Under the pieces are notes generated by a model. It was not told the origin of the DNA. It was given only the letters and a program-made list of their open reading frames with translations, and searched no databases. A stretch of DNA of 64,000 nucleotides. It comes from Prolixibacter denitrificans (GTDB lineage Bacteria > Bacteroidota > Bacteroidia > Bacteroidales > Prolixibacteraceae). Location of the stretch: assembly GCF_003014495.1 (NCBI RefSeq), contig NZ_PYGC01000001.1, positions 433,594 through 497,593 of the forward strand, given 5' to 3'. Made by a program: the position numbers and the translations under genes. Every line of letters starts with the position of its first letter. Position 1 is the first letter of the stretch. This document shows, one piece after another, positions 45,641 to 53,454 of the stretch.

Positions 45641-46876
45641 TTATTTTATCATTTTCTTACCAGCCATCGTCATTAACGGATCGATGGGCAACTCTTTCCC
45701 GCGAAGGAGAATATGCCAGTACATCCAGCGGAACATTACTTTTCCGTAGTGATTAATCTTGGTATTTTTCAGCAAACCAAACGGCCCGATTCCCGGCAAC
45801 GGGAATGTACCCGGAAGTGGTTCGGTATCGTAGTTGAAATCGATGAGTGCACCTTTTCCGAAACCGGTTTCGATGTAACAGTTGGCGTGTCCATCAAATT
45901 TGGCCATCAACGGGCGACCTTCGATAGCGCTCATCAGGTTCTCGAAAAGTATCTCGGCAGCAAAGTGAGCCACACTACCAGCTTTTGATGTAGGCAGATT
46001 GGCTGCATCACCCAACACAAATATATTCTCGTATTTCTCCGACCGCAAAGTGTGTTTATCGGTAGGAACATAATTCATATCATCGCCCAGGCCACTTCGT
46101 TCGATAACCGAATTCCCCATGTTCATCGGAACAATGGTTAATACATCGAAAGGAATTTCCTGCTCGTCGTATGATACAATGGCTTTTTTCTCGTTATCGA
46201 CTTTTTCGAGATAAAAATCCGGAACAACCTTGATATTTTTCTCTGCCAATAACTCACTCAACATCTTGGTAGCAATCGGCTTGGTGAATGCTCCGGCCAG
46301 AGGTGTTACAAAGGTAATGTCGACTTTGTCACGAATTCCTTTTTCGGTGAAGTAAGCATCGGCCAGACAAACAAACTCGATTGGGGCAACCGGACATTTG
46401 TATGGCAGCTCAGTAATGGCCAGAACCAGTTTTCCACCTTCCCACTGCTTAAAGAATTTCTGCAACTCGACAGCGCCATCAACTGTGTAGAAATCAAAAA
46501 TTTCTTTTCTCCACAATTTGTCTACCAATCCCGGAGTTTGGTCCGGACGGGTTTCTGTACCGGTTGCAATAATAAGGTAGTCATATAATAAAACGCTTCC
46601 ATCAGCCAGGCGAACTTTACTTTCTTCCGCTTCGACTTTGTCGACTTCGGAAAAAACCATTTTTACGCCCGGTGGAATAAAATCGGCTTTCGGTTTGACA
46701 ACATCCTGCTTATTGTAAATCCCAAAAGGAATAAACAAAAAACCTGGTTGATAATAGTGAGTGCGGTGCTTATCAACAATGGTAATCTCCCACTCATCCC
46801 TGTCGAGGACTTTTCTCAGCTTGTTGGCCATCATTGTGCCAGCAGTACCCGCTCCTAATATTAATATGCGTTTCAT
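45641..46876 (-). CDS. SQR-like FAD-dependent oxidoreductase
   Basis: A 411-residue flavoprotein of the sulfide:quinone oxidoreductase/FCSD group. The FAD-binding Rossmann motif opens the protein (ILILGAGTAGTMMANKL), the ATG motif is LIIATGTETRPDQTPG, and the second FAD site is NIFVLGDAANLPTSKAGSVA. Two cysteines fit the catalytic pair of SQR: C161 in LPYKCPVAPIEF and C333 in HANCYIETGFGKG. The C-terminal helices are amphipathic, as expected for membrane attachment. It likely oxidises sulfide and feeds sulfur to the carriers downstream. The start is the ATG at 46876; a longer frame to 46936 runs into the promoter region. Confidence 0.9.
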   Translation of the reverse strand: MKRILILGAGTAGTMMANKLRKVLDRDEWEITIVDKHRTHYYQPGFLFIPFGIYNKQDVVKPKADFIPPGVKMVFSEVDKVEAEESKVRLADGSVLLYDYLIIATGTETRPDQTPGLVDKLWRKEIFDFYTVDGAVELQKFFKQWEGGKLVLAITELPYKCPVAPIEFVCLADAYFTEKGIRDKVDITFVTPLAGAFTKPIATKMLSELLAEKNIKVVPDFYLEKVDNEKKAIVSYDEQEIPFDVLTIVPMNMGNSVIERSGLGDDMNYVPTDKHTLRSEKYENIFVLGDAANLPTSKAGSVAHFAAEILFENLMSAIEGRPLMAKFDGHANCYIETGFGKGALIDFNYDTEPLPGTFPLPGIGPFGLLKNTKINHYGKVMFRWMYWHILLRGKELPIDPLMTMAGKKMIK

Positions 46877-46949
46877 CGTTACTGGGTTTAGAACATCATT
46901 AAAAATCTCAGAAGCGAAAATACCTACCCTCCTCATGTTATTTTAAAAA

Positions 46950-46961
46950 TGTCGTGTGACA
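46950..46961. promoter_or_regulatory. Inverted repeat between the sulfur operon and the Crp/Fnr gene
   Basis: TGTC-GTGT-GACA is a perfect 4+4 inverted repeat with a 4-base spacer. It lies nearly midway in the 155-base divergent gap, about 75 bases from each start codon, and so could serve both promoters as a site for the Crp/Fnr protein. Confidence 0.5.
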
Positions 46962-47031
46962 ATTATCATCAGCTAATATTTATCATATCTTTTTAATACC
47001 TTACAGTCCTAAATAATCAGGGAAAATAAAT

Positions 47032-47721
47032 ATGAGCACCTTTGAATGCACCTGTGAACGATGTCATCTCAAAACGCTGTTTTTCAGACACATTACAAAG
47101 AATGAGATTCGTTCAATCTGCACTCAGAAAGTTGAACACAACTACGAAAAAGGCGATGTGATCCTCCGTGAAGGGGATCCCATCAAGAATTTTCTTTATC
47201 TCAAAGAGGGATTGGTCAAGCTTTCAAGAACAACTGGCGACGACAAAGAGCAGATTATCAGTTTTGCCAAACCATTTGATTTTGTCAGCCTGCTGAGTGT
47301 TTTCTCATCGGAAAGTTACCATTATACGGTTACTGCCATCGAAGATTCGACAACCTGCGAACTCGATCTCGAACAAGTGAAAGAAATTGCCCGTGAAAAC
47401 GGTGTTTTCACCCTCGATTTGATGACGCGCGTCAGCGAAGCGACCGATCGAATCATCCTGGACAATTTGGAAATAAAACAAAAACACCTTCACGGCAGGG
47501 TTGCCTACGTTCTTTTGTTTTTCGCCAACAAGGTTTATGAACGAGACGACTTCGAATTACCCATTTCCAGAAAGGAGATTGCTGAATACATCGGCATGAC
47601 CACCGAAAATGTCATCCGCACGCTTTCTGAATTTAAAAAAGATAAAATCATTCGGATCTTCGGGAAAGAGATTGACATCGTCGACAAAGAACGGCTGGAA
47701 AGTATTTCGCTCCACGGGTAA
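47032..47721 (+). CDS. Crp/Fnr family regulator with N-terminal cysteines
   Basis: A 229-residue regulator with a cyclic-nucleotide-binding fold (about 35-150; YEKGDVILREGDPIKNFLYL, SFAKPFDFVSLLSVFSSESY), a dimer helix, and a winged helix-turn-helix (PISRKEIAEYIGMTTENVIR, then SEFKKDKIIRIFGK). The N-terminus holds Cys 6, 8, 11 and 30 (FECTCERCHL), reminiscent of Fnr iron-sulfur regulators, although the spacing differs. The cAMP-contact residues of Crp are not evident. It faces the sulfur operon, so redox or sulfur control of that operon is the natural guess. Confidence 0.92.
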   Translation: MSTFECTCERCHLKTLFFRHITKNEIRSICTQKVEHNYEKGDVILREGDPIKNFLYLKEGLVKLSRTTGDDKEQIISFAKPFDFVSLLSVFSSESYHYTVTAIEDSTTCELDLEQVKEIARENGVFTLDLMTRVSEATDRIILDNLEIKQKHLHGRVAYVLLFFANKVYERDDFELPISRKEIAEYIGMTTENVIRTLSEFKKDKIIRIFGKEIDIVDKERLESISLHG

Positions 47722-47805
47722 AAACCAATCATTCTTTTTTTCATTCGGAAACAACTCCCAACACCGGATTTGTTGTACCTTCATGTGATTTTAAATCGTG
47801 AAGAG

Positions 47806-48378
47806 ATGAAAGAAGCGGAGCATGACAATCAAGTGTTCGACGGCATCGATTATAGCCGGCAAACCATCGGTGGAGAAGAGTATTACGATTGTACATTCAG
47901 GAACTGTAATCTTTCGGAAGCCAATCTTTCGAACAGCGATTTCAACGACTGCTTTTTTGAAAATTGCAATCTCAGCCTGGTCAAATTAACCAATACCGGC
48001 CTGAAGACGGTTTCATTCAGAAATTGTAAGCTAATTGGCATCGATTTTAATTCTTGCAATTCTTTCCTGCTCAGCGTAAAATTCTCGAAATGCCAGCTCG
48101 ATTACGCCGGATTTTATCAAATGAAACTCAAGGAAACCTCATTTGAGGAATGTTCACTGGTTGAAGCCAATTTCTCGGAAAGTGACTTATCCAACGCCTC
48201 CTTCCGGGAATCTGATTTGACGAATGCTGTATTTGACTTCACTGATTTAACCAACGCTGATTTCCGGAGCGCGCACCATTACTCCATCGATCCGGAACGA
48301 AATAAACTGAATCAGGCAAGGTTCTCGCATTTTGGACTTGCCGGGTTGCTCGGGAAATACAACCTGCGCATCGAATAG
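47806..48378 (+). CDS. Pentapeptide repeat protein
   Basis: A 190-residue protein from the ATG at 47806, mostly of A(D/N)LXX-type pentapeptide repeats that form a right-handed quadrilateral beta-helix; examples are CNLSEANLSNSDF and ESDLSNASFRESDLTNAVF. Cysteine is common in the outward position (NCNL, ECSL). The last 30 residues (RNKLNQARFSHFGLAGLLGK) form a non-repeat cap. Some relatives, such as Qnr, protect DNA gyrase, but nothing here shows that role specifically. It stands alone after the Crp/Fnr gene. Confidence 0.88.
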   Translation: MKEAEHDNQVFDGIDYSRQTIGGEEYYDCTFRNCNLSEANLSNSDFNDCFFENCNLSLVKLTNTGLKTVSFRNCKLIGIDFNSCNSFLLSVKFSKCQLDYAGFYQMKLKETSFEECSLVEANFSESDLSNASFRESDLTNAVFDFTDLTNADFRSAHHYSIDPERNKLNQARFSHFGLAGLLGKYNLRIE

Positions 48379-48424
48379 CCAGGTGTACATTCTTTGCGAT
48401 ACGGTTAACTGAATAAAAAGATTG

Positions 48425-48432
48425 TATTTTTG
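48425..48432 (+). promoter_or_regulatory. -7 promoter box for the cyclophilin gene
   Basis: TATTTTTG matches TAnnTTTG, 21 bases before the ATG at 48454. Confidence 0.65.
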
Positions 48433-48453
48433 TGATCAAAAATTAAAGATATT

Positions 48454-48894
48454 ATGACAAAACGTGCTGAGATTCATACCGAGAAAGGGGTAATGAAAGT
48501 AAATTTTTACGAAGAGGATGCGCCAAACACCGTGGCTAATTTCATCAAGCTGTCGAAAGAAGGATTTTATGACGGACTGACTTTCCACCGTGTGATCCCG
48601 GATTTCGTTATTCAGGGTGGTTGCCCCATTGGCGATGGTACCGGAGGACCAGGCTACAAAATCAAATGTGAACTGAACGGGAACAACCAATACCACGATC
48701 GCGGTGTATTGTCGATGGCTCATGCCGGCCGCGACACCGGTGGTTCGCAATTCTTCATTTGTCACAACCGGCAAAATACACAACATCTCGATCGCCAACA
48801 TACCTGTTTCGGTAAAGTGTACGAAGGTCTTGATGTTATCGATGATATTCGTCCTGGCGATGTCATTGAAAAAATTGTCATCATCGAAGACTAA
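48454..48894 (+). CDS. Cyclophilin-type peptidylprolyl isomerase
   Basis: Cytoplasmic peptidyl-prolyl cis-trans isomerase of 146 residues without signal peptide. Catalytic residues are visible: [15 protein letters not shown] (Arg, Phe, Gln), [19 protein letters not shown] and [12 protein letters not shown]. The tryptophan of the cyclosporin site is replaced by histidine ([11 protein letters not shown]), as in many bacterial members. It helps protein folding. A strong terminator follows. Confidence 0.95.
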   Translation: MTKRAEIHTEKGVMKVNFYEEDAPNTVANFIKLSKEGFYDGLTFHRVIPDFVIQGGCPIGDGTGGPGYKIKCELNGNNQYHDRGVLSMAHAGRDTGGSQFFICHNRQNTQHLDRQHTCFGKVYEGLDVIDDIRPGDVIEKIVIIED

Positions 48895-48914
48895 ACGATT
48901 TTCATATGAAAATG

Positions 48915-48947
48915 AAGCCCGGCTGAATTCAGCCGGGCTTTTTTATT
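48915..48947 (+). terminator. Terminator after the cyclophilin gene
   Basis: A perfect palindrome of 13+13 bases (AAGCCCGGCTGAA and its complement) followed by TTTTTTATT. On the plus strand only the T-run is strong, but it also lies at the stop of the convergent NagX-like gene. Confidence 0.9.
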
Positions 48948-50142
48948 ACAGCTTCAGCTTTATTTTGTTCTTTTCCAACCATCCGGTTAACATCACAACC
49001 AAAAGTGCAAAAATCAACGATTTCAGGATGCCGACGAAACCAGTCCTCAGGGCAATTGGCAGCACTAGGCCCAAAATGCTTCGTATCGGATAAATAAAAT
49101 AAGGTAACAGGTACGCCGTTAAAGTGGCTGTTCCAGCCGGTCGGATTATATTGGCCCAGTTGGTTTTTCCTTTTTTATCGGCAACGAAATACAGCAATCC
49201 GAACAGCGCAAACCCCATTCCCGAGCAGATACCGACCCATGCCGGTGTCGCCTGAATTTTTGAAATACCCCATTCAGGCTTTAAGCTGAAACCATATACA
49301 AAAGCCACAACACCGAGTATCGTCATCCACATGTAGAATAACTTTTCTTTTCCCGATGACATCAACTTCCGCAAAACAACGGCGGCAACCAATCCTCCTG
49401 CCGTTAGGGCCGGATTAGAACCCGTTACAAACGGACCGGCAACACTCCTGAGAAACGCCCATCCGGAAGTCCACCCGGCAAGATCGGCGATATTCAGTAA
49501 GTTGAAAAACATCCAACCGGCAATAACGAACCAAAGATTTCCGCGGGAAGCGACATAAAGCAATGCGTTCAACAGGTAAGCCCAACCAATCAGACCTAAA
49601 ATTCCCCACCAATGAACCTGCATCCATGACTCACCGTTTTCACCTCCGTGATAAATGGCCGCCAGAAAAATGAAAATAGCAACACCTATTCCCTGCATTA
49701 CATACACGGTTCGTTTCGATAAACCGGTTCGCTTCCAGTTAAGCCAAATCAACATAATGCCAGCTCCCATTAACAGTTCCCAACCAAAACGGCCGACAAT
49801 TACACGGTTACCAGCTATTTCTTCGAGATTCATCATATAGAATCCCATCAAAATGAGGGACACTGAACGAATGAATATGTGCCAGACAATTTTCCCGGTC
49901 GAATCTCCTTTCTTCCGGCGATTCGCTACCGCGAACGGAATACTCAGTCCAACGATAAAAAGAAAAAGTGGAAATATGATATCCGAGAATCCGAGATAAT
50001 CTTCGGTAGCAGAGGCATGTTCCAACCATTTGGGAACACCTTTCAAAGACCACAAATCGTTTACAAAAATCATGAAATACATGGTCAGGGCACGCAGAAT
50101 ATCAATAGCAGCCACCCGACCTAAGGAAGTTGGTTTTGTCAT
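48946..50142 (-). CDS. NagX/DUF5009-type membrane acyltransferase
   Basis: A 398-residue inner-membrane protein with about eleven membrane segments, related to heparan-alpha-glucosaminide N-acetyltransferase. The signature is near the N-terminus: AIDILRALTMYFMIFVND, then FSDIIFPLFLFIVGLSIPFA with the conserved Asp. The family moves acyl groups across the membrane onto sugars, often in amino-sugar pathways. It follows the GH20-like hydrolase gene by 41 bases, and a shared role in amino-sugar use is plausible. Confidence 0.88.
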   Translation of the reverse strand: MTKPTSLGRVAAIDILRALTMYFMIFVNDLWSLKGVPKWLEHASATEDYLGFSDIIFPLFLFIVGLSIPFAVANRRKKGDSTGKIVWHIFIRSVSLILMGFYMMNLEEIAGNRVIVGRFGWELLMGAGIMLIWLNWKRTGLSKRTVYVMQGIGVAIFIFLAAIYHGGENGESWMQVHWWGILGLIGWAYLLNALLYVASRGNLWFVIAGWMFFNLLNIADLAGWTSGWAFLRSVAGPFVTGSNPALTAGGLVAAVVLRKLMSSGKEKLFYMWMTILGVVAFVYGFSLKPEWGISKIQATPAWVGICSGMGFALFGLLYFVADKKGKTNWANIIRPAGTATLTAYLLPYFIYPIRSILGLVLPIALRTGFVGILKSLIFALLVVMLTGWLEKNKIKLKL

Positions 50143-50183
50143 GGTATCGTTCGATTGTTAGAATAAAGAATGGTTGTTTTACA

Positions 50184-51275
50184 TTATTTCCCGGTCCATG
50201 CTTTGGACAAAGCTTTAAAGCACCCGATGTCACTTAAGCCATTTTCCGGCTGTTCATTTTCTTTCCAACGACGAAGAAAACTTTCGGCCGGAGTCCAAAC
50301 GGTATGCATTACCCCCAAAAAATTCTGATTCATTGGCGACGGCGACTGCTGACGGAAATTCTTCATATCGTCCAGTTGCTGCAGAGCGACATCCGCCTTT
50401 CTCCACGGACAACTGACAACCCGCAATCCCTTTTGTGCAAAATAAGGTGCAGTGGGAACTGCTTTCACATAATGCCAATCGCAAATAACCACATCTTTCG
50501 GAATCATATCGACTGCAGGCCAGGTATTATTAAAACTGCCTTCCCACATACCAATTCCACTGGTTTTACCATCGATTAGCCGATCGCCCCAAATCCACAA
50601 TTCCGTTCCGCTTTTCGCCAGATGGTCATCAATGCGTTTCACCTCGTCGGCAAATAATTTAGCTTTCGATTTCCCTGCACAGCGGGGACAATCCGGGTCG
50701 CCAATGTAGAACACTTCATCCATACCTGCATGAAATGCTTTGGCATGAAAAGCGGCGACAATTTCATCCACAACATCAAAAACCACCTTATGAACTCCCG
50801 GGTGCAACGGGCAATAACTTTTACAATACAGGCTATCGCTATTCGGCCACTTGTATTCTTCCGGCATTTTTACTTCCGGTGTTTCATCGAACTGTGGATA
50901 CACTTTCAGCAAATTTCCCAAATCGGATGCCCAGGACTGATGCCCCAGTAAATTAACCTGTGGAATAATAGCTATCTCATGATTGTGACAAGCCTCAACT
51001 ATTCGATCTACATCATTCTGCGAAAGCGCATCTTCATCCCGCAATTCAGGGTGACTCTTATACTGATAATTATAATCGACGCGCAGAACCAACGTATTGA
51101 CACCTGCCGGGCCTAATACATCGTTAATAAATTCCAAAAATGTATCCAGATCGGCCGGCTTGGGTGCTGCGATGCAGAAGCCACGTACAGGTGGTTCAGG
51201 ATTCAATTTCTCCTGTTGTGCAAAAACCGGAGAGAGCAGAAAAACAAGCAGAAGTAACGCGGTAATCCTTTTCAT
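50184..51275 (-). CDS. GH20-like glycoside hydrolase (secreted)
   Basis: A 363-residue protein with a cleavable signal peptide (TALLLLVFLLSPVFAQ, cut after residue 19). The rest is a TIM-barrel of the family 20 (beta-hexosaminidase-like) type without the usual N-terminal beta domain: VRGFCIAAPKPADLDTFLEF, IIPQVNLLGHQSWASDLGNL, and AFHAGMDEVFYIGDP with the D-E pair that forms the active site in GH20. A CPRCAGKSK motif may bind zinc. It is short for a full GH20 enzyme, so hexosaminidase activity is likely but not shown. It pairs with the NagX-like gene. Confidence 0.85.
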   Translation of the reverse strand: MKRITALLLLVFLLSPVFAQQEKLNPEPPVRGFCIAAPKPADLDTFLEFINDVLGPAGVNTLVLRVDYNYQYKSHPELRDEDALSQNDVDRIVEACHNHEIAIIPQVNLLGHQSWASDLGNLLKVYPQFDETPEVKMPEEYKWPNSDSLYCKSYCPLHPGVHKVVFDVVDEIVAAFHAKAFHAGMDEVFYIGDPDCPRCAGKSKAKLFADEVKRIDDHLAKSGTELWIWGDRLIDGKTSGIGMWEGSFNNTWPAVDMIPKDVVICDWHYVKAVPTAPYFAQKGLRVVSCPWRKADVALQQLDDMKNFRQQSPSPMNQNFLGVMHTVWTPAESFLRRWKENEQPENGLSDIGCFKALSKAWTGK

Positions 51276-51498
51276 GTCAGTTAGTTTTATCGATTTATGC
51301 TAAATTTATACGATAAACACCCAACCGCAAAAACTCTTTAAAAGTTTACCGTTGTCCTACATGCTATTCTTCTCCGAAATAATAAAATATATTGTATAAC
51401 AGCTGACAAAACAAACCGACATCGGAATAATCCGGCTATATTGCACCCGATCCTTTTACTATAGTAACCACGAAACCGTATACAAAGGTTTTCAACCA

Positions 51499-51548
51499 GA
51501 AACCGGGTTCTTCCCCTGCAATAGGGCCAGAACCCGGTTTCTTTTTTT
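51499..51548 (+). terminator. Strong hairpin with T-run on the plus strand, no plus-strand gene upstream
   Basis: GAAACCGGGTTCT pairs with AGAACCCGGTTTC, with an inner CCCT/AGGG stem, and TTTTTTT follows on the plus strand. It lies just past the stop of the minus-strand GH15 gene, where the minus-strand T-run is weak. A small plus-strand RNA may end here. Confidence 0.7.
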
Positions 51549-51562
51549 ACATAAACTAAAGT

Positions 51563-53368
51563 TTATTTTATGGCTTCCCTAATGACTTCCTCGAGACTCA
51601 ATTCACCTTCAGAAATGGTTATAGCCGATTCAATCATCGCCAGGTGAGAGTACGCCTGCGGGAAGTTCCCCAACATGCGCTTGGTTTTAAAATCCAAATC
51701 TTCGCTGAATAACCCCAAATGATTCGAATAGGATAACAAACGGTTAAACCGCTCGCGCGCCTCTTCTTTATATCCGATTTTGTACAAGCTGTTTATCAAC
51801 CAGAATGAACAAATCGTAAATGCCGATTGAGGCTCTCCAAAATCATCTTCATTTTTATACCGGTACATCAGTCCGTCGTGTTCCAATTCGCGTTGTACAG
51901 CCAACACGGTGCTCTTAAAGCGCGGATCGGATGCCTGGATAAAACCATAAGATTCCATCAACAAAACAGATGCGTCCAAATCATCGCTCCCATAAGCCTG
52001 GGTAAAGGATTGTTTTTCTTCCGACCAGGCATTTTTCAATATGCTATCGCGAATACGGTCCCTCAACTTTTCCCACTGGGTGAACACTTCTTCCTGCTTC
52101 AACAAATTTCCAATCTTCACCGCCCGATCGATGGCCACCCAACAAAGCACTTTACTAAATGTGAAATGCCGGCTCTCATTCCTAAACTCCCAAATTCCCT
52201 TATCGGGCTTTTGCCAGTTTCGCTCTACCATCTTCACAATATTCCGGACCAACGTCCACAACTCCTCGCTATACTCCAGGCTGGCCGGGAAGAGTTTAAA
52301 CTGCTGGTAAACAACATCGACCAAAATACCGTAAATATCGTTCTGCTTCTGCTTATAAGCTGCATTTCCAATCCGAACCGGGCAGGAGCCTTCATAGCCT
52401 TTCAAGTGCTTCAACACCTTTTCTGAAAGCTTTTTCTCGCCACTGATGCCATACATGATTTGAATACGCTCATCTTTCTCCGGCAGCAGGCTGATGATAA
52501 AATCGAGGTACCGCTGGGTTAAACTTAGATGACCGAGTCCCGTCATGATACGAACCACCATCGATGCATCGCGAATCCAACAGAAACGGTAGTCCCAGTT
52601 TCGTTCTTCACCAATGGTTTCCGGTAGCGAAGTAGTAAGGGCTGCCAGCACAGCTCCTGTTTTTTCGTAACTCAGCAATTTCAGCGTAAGCGCGCTCCGG
52701 TTAATTTCGTCATTGTATTCCTTGAACCGCGTCGTTCGCTCCGACCAGTTTAACCAGTACACCTGTGTCCGCATCAACTTCAGGTAGGCTCGTTTCACAT
52801 CCTGTCTTAACAGTTTCTGGTTATAACTCACCAGGATAAACTGATCTTCCGGAAGATGAAGGATTTCACCCGCTACTAATTTCTGCTTATCGAAACTGGT
52901 ATACAGGTAGAGCGAGTCATAGGGACCTTTGGTGGTGTTAGATTTTATGTAATGGTCGCTTACTACCGTCTTGGTTTCAAACTCGGCATATTCGAGTCTC
53001 GGATCGTACACAATCCGAAAAGAAGGATTACCAGTAATATGTTTGAAGTAACGGATAATATCGGGCGGAGAATAGTATTTCTCCTTTTGATTCTCATACC
53101 GGGGCATGAAATCATGCACCTCGAAAATACCGTCTTCACACTCGAACCGGGTACAAAGTATATTGGTTCTGGGAAGATAGAACTGTTTCGATTCGTTTAG
53201 CTTTTCAGGCAGGATGGCCATGTGCCCTCCCTTTTCATCATCCAGTAACCGTCCAAAGACTGACGAGGAATCAAATTTGGGCAGACATAACCAATCGATT
53301 GAGCCATCTTTGGATATCAATGCCGCACTTTTACAATTCCCTACAATTCCATAATTCAAATTATCCAT
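51563..53368 (-). CDS. Glycoside hydrolase family 15 protein (glucoamylase/trehalase type)
   Basis: A 601-residue cytoplasmic protein: N-terminal beta-sandwich (about 1-250; begins YGIVGNCKSAALISKDGSID WLCLP), then an (alpha/alpha)6 barrel with the family signature RNWDYRFCWIRDASMVVRIM near residue 260 and the catalytic acid/base regions further on (KPDKGIWEFRNESRHFTFSK). It faces the trehalose synthase/phosphatase gene across 86 bases. GH15 contains trehalases as well as glucoamylases, and this context favours trehalase; that is inference. Confidence 0.92.
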   Translation of the reverse strand: MDNLNYGIVGNCKSAALISKDGSIDWLCLPKFDSSSVFGRLLDDEKGGHMAILPEKLNESKQFYLPRTNILCTRFECEDGIFEVHDFMPRYENQKEKYYSPPDIIRYFKHITGNPSFRIVYDPRLEYAEFETKTVVSDHYIKSNTTKGPYDSLYLYTSFDKQKLVAGEILHLPEDQFILVSYNQKLLRQDVKRAYLKLMRTQVYWLNWSERTTRFKEYNDEINRSALTLKLLSYEKTGAVLAALTTSLPETIGEERNWDYRFCWIRDASMVVRIMTGLGHLSLTQRYLDFIISLLPEKDERIQIMYGISGEKKLSEKVLKHLKGYEGSCPVRIGNAAYKQKQNDIYGILVDVVYQQFKLFPASLEYSEELWTLVRNIVKMVERNWQKPDKGIWEFRNESRHFTFSKVLCWVAIDRAVKIGNLLKQEEVFTQWEKLRDRIRDSILKNAWSEEKQSFTQAYGSDDLDASVLLMESYGFIQASDPRFKSTVLAVQRELEHDGLMYRYKNEDDFGEPQSAFTICSFWLINSLYKIGYKEEARERFNRLLSYSNHLGLFSEDLDFKTKRMLGNFPQAYSHLAMIESAITISEGELSLEEVIREAIK

Positions 53369-53454
53369 TCTGCCGTTTTTGTTTCTGCCAAATTTGTTTA
53401 ATCGCCAAAAAAGGGCTATTATCAGTAAAAATCCAAAAAAAATAAACTAATTAT

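Noticed and set aside
51827..52426. A 199-residue plus-strand frame opposite the GH15 gene
   Set aside because: Shadow of the real gene on the other strand; no promoter and no recognisable domain.
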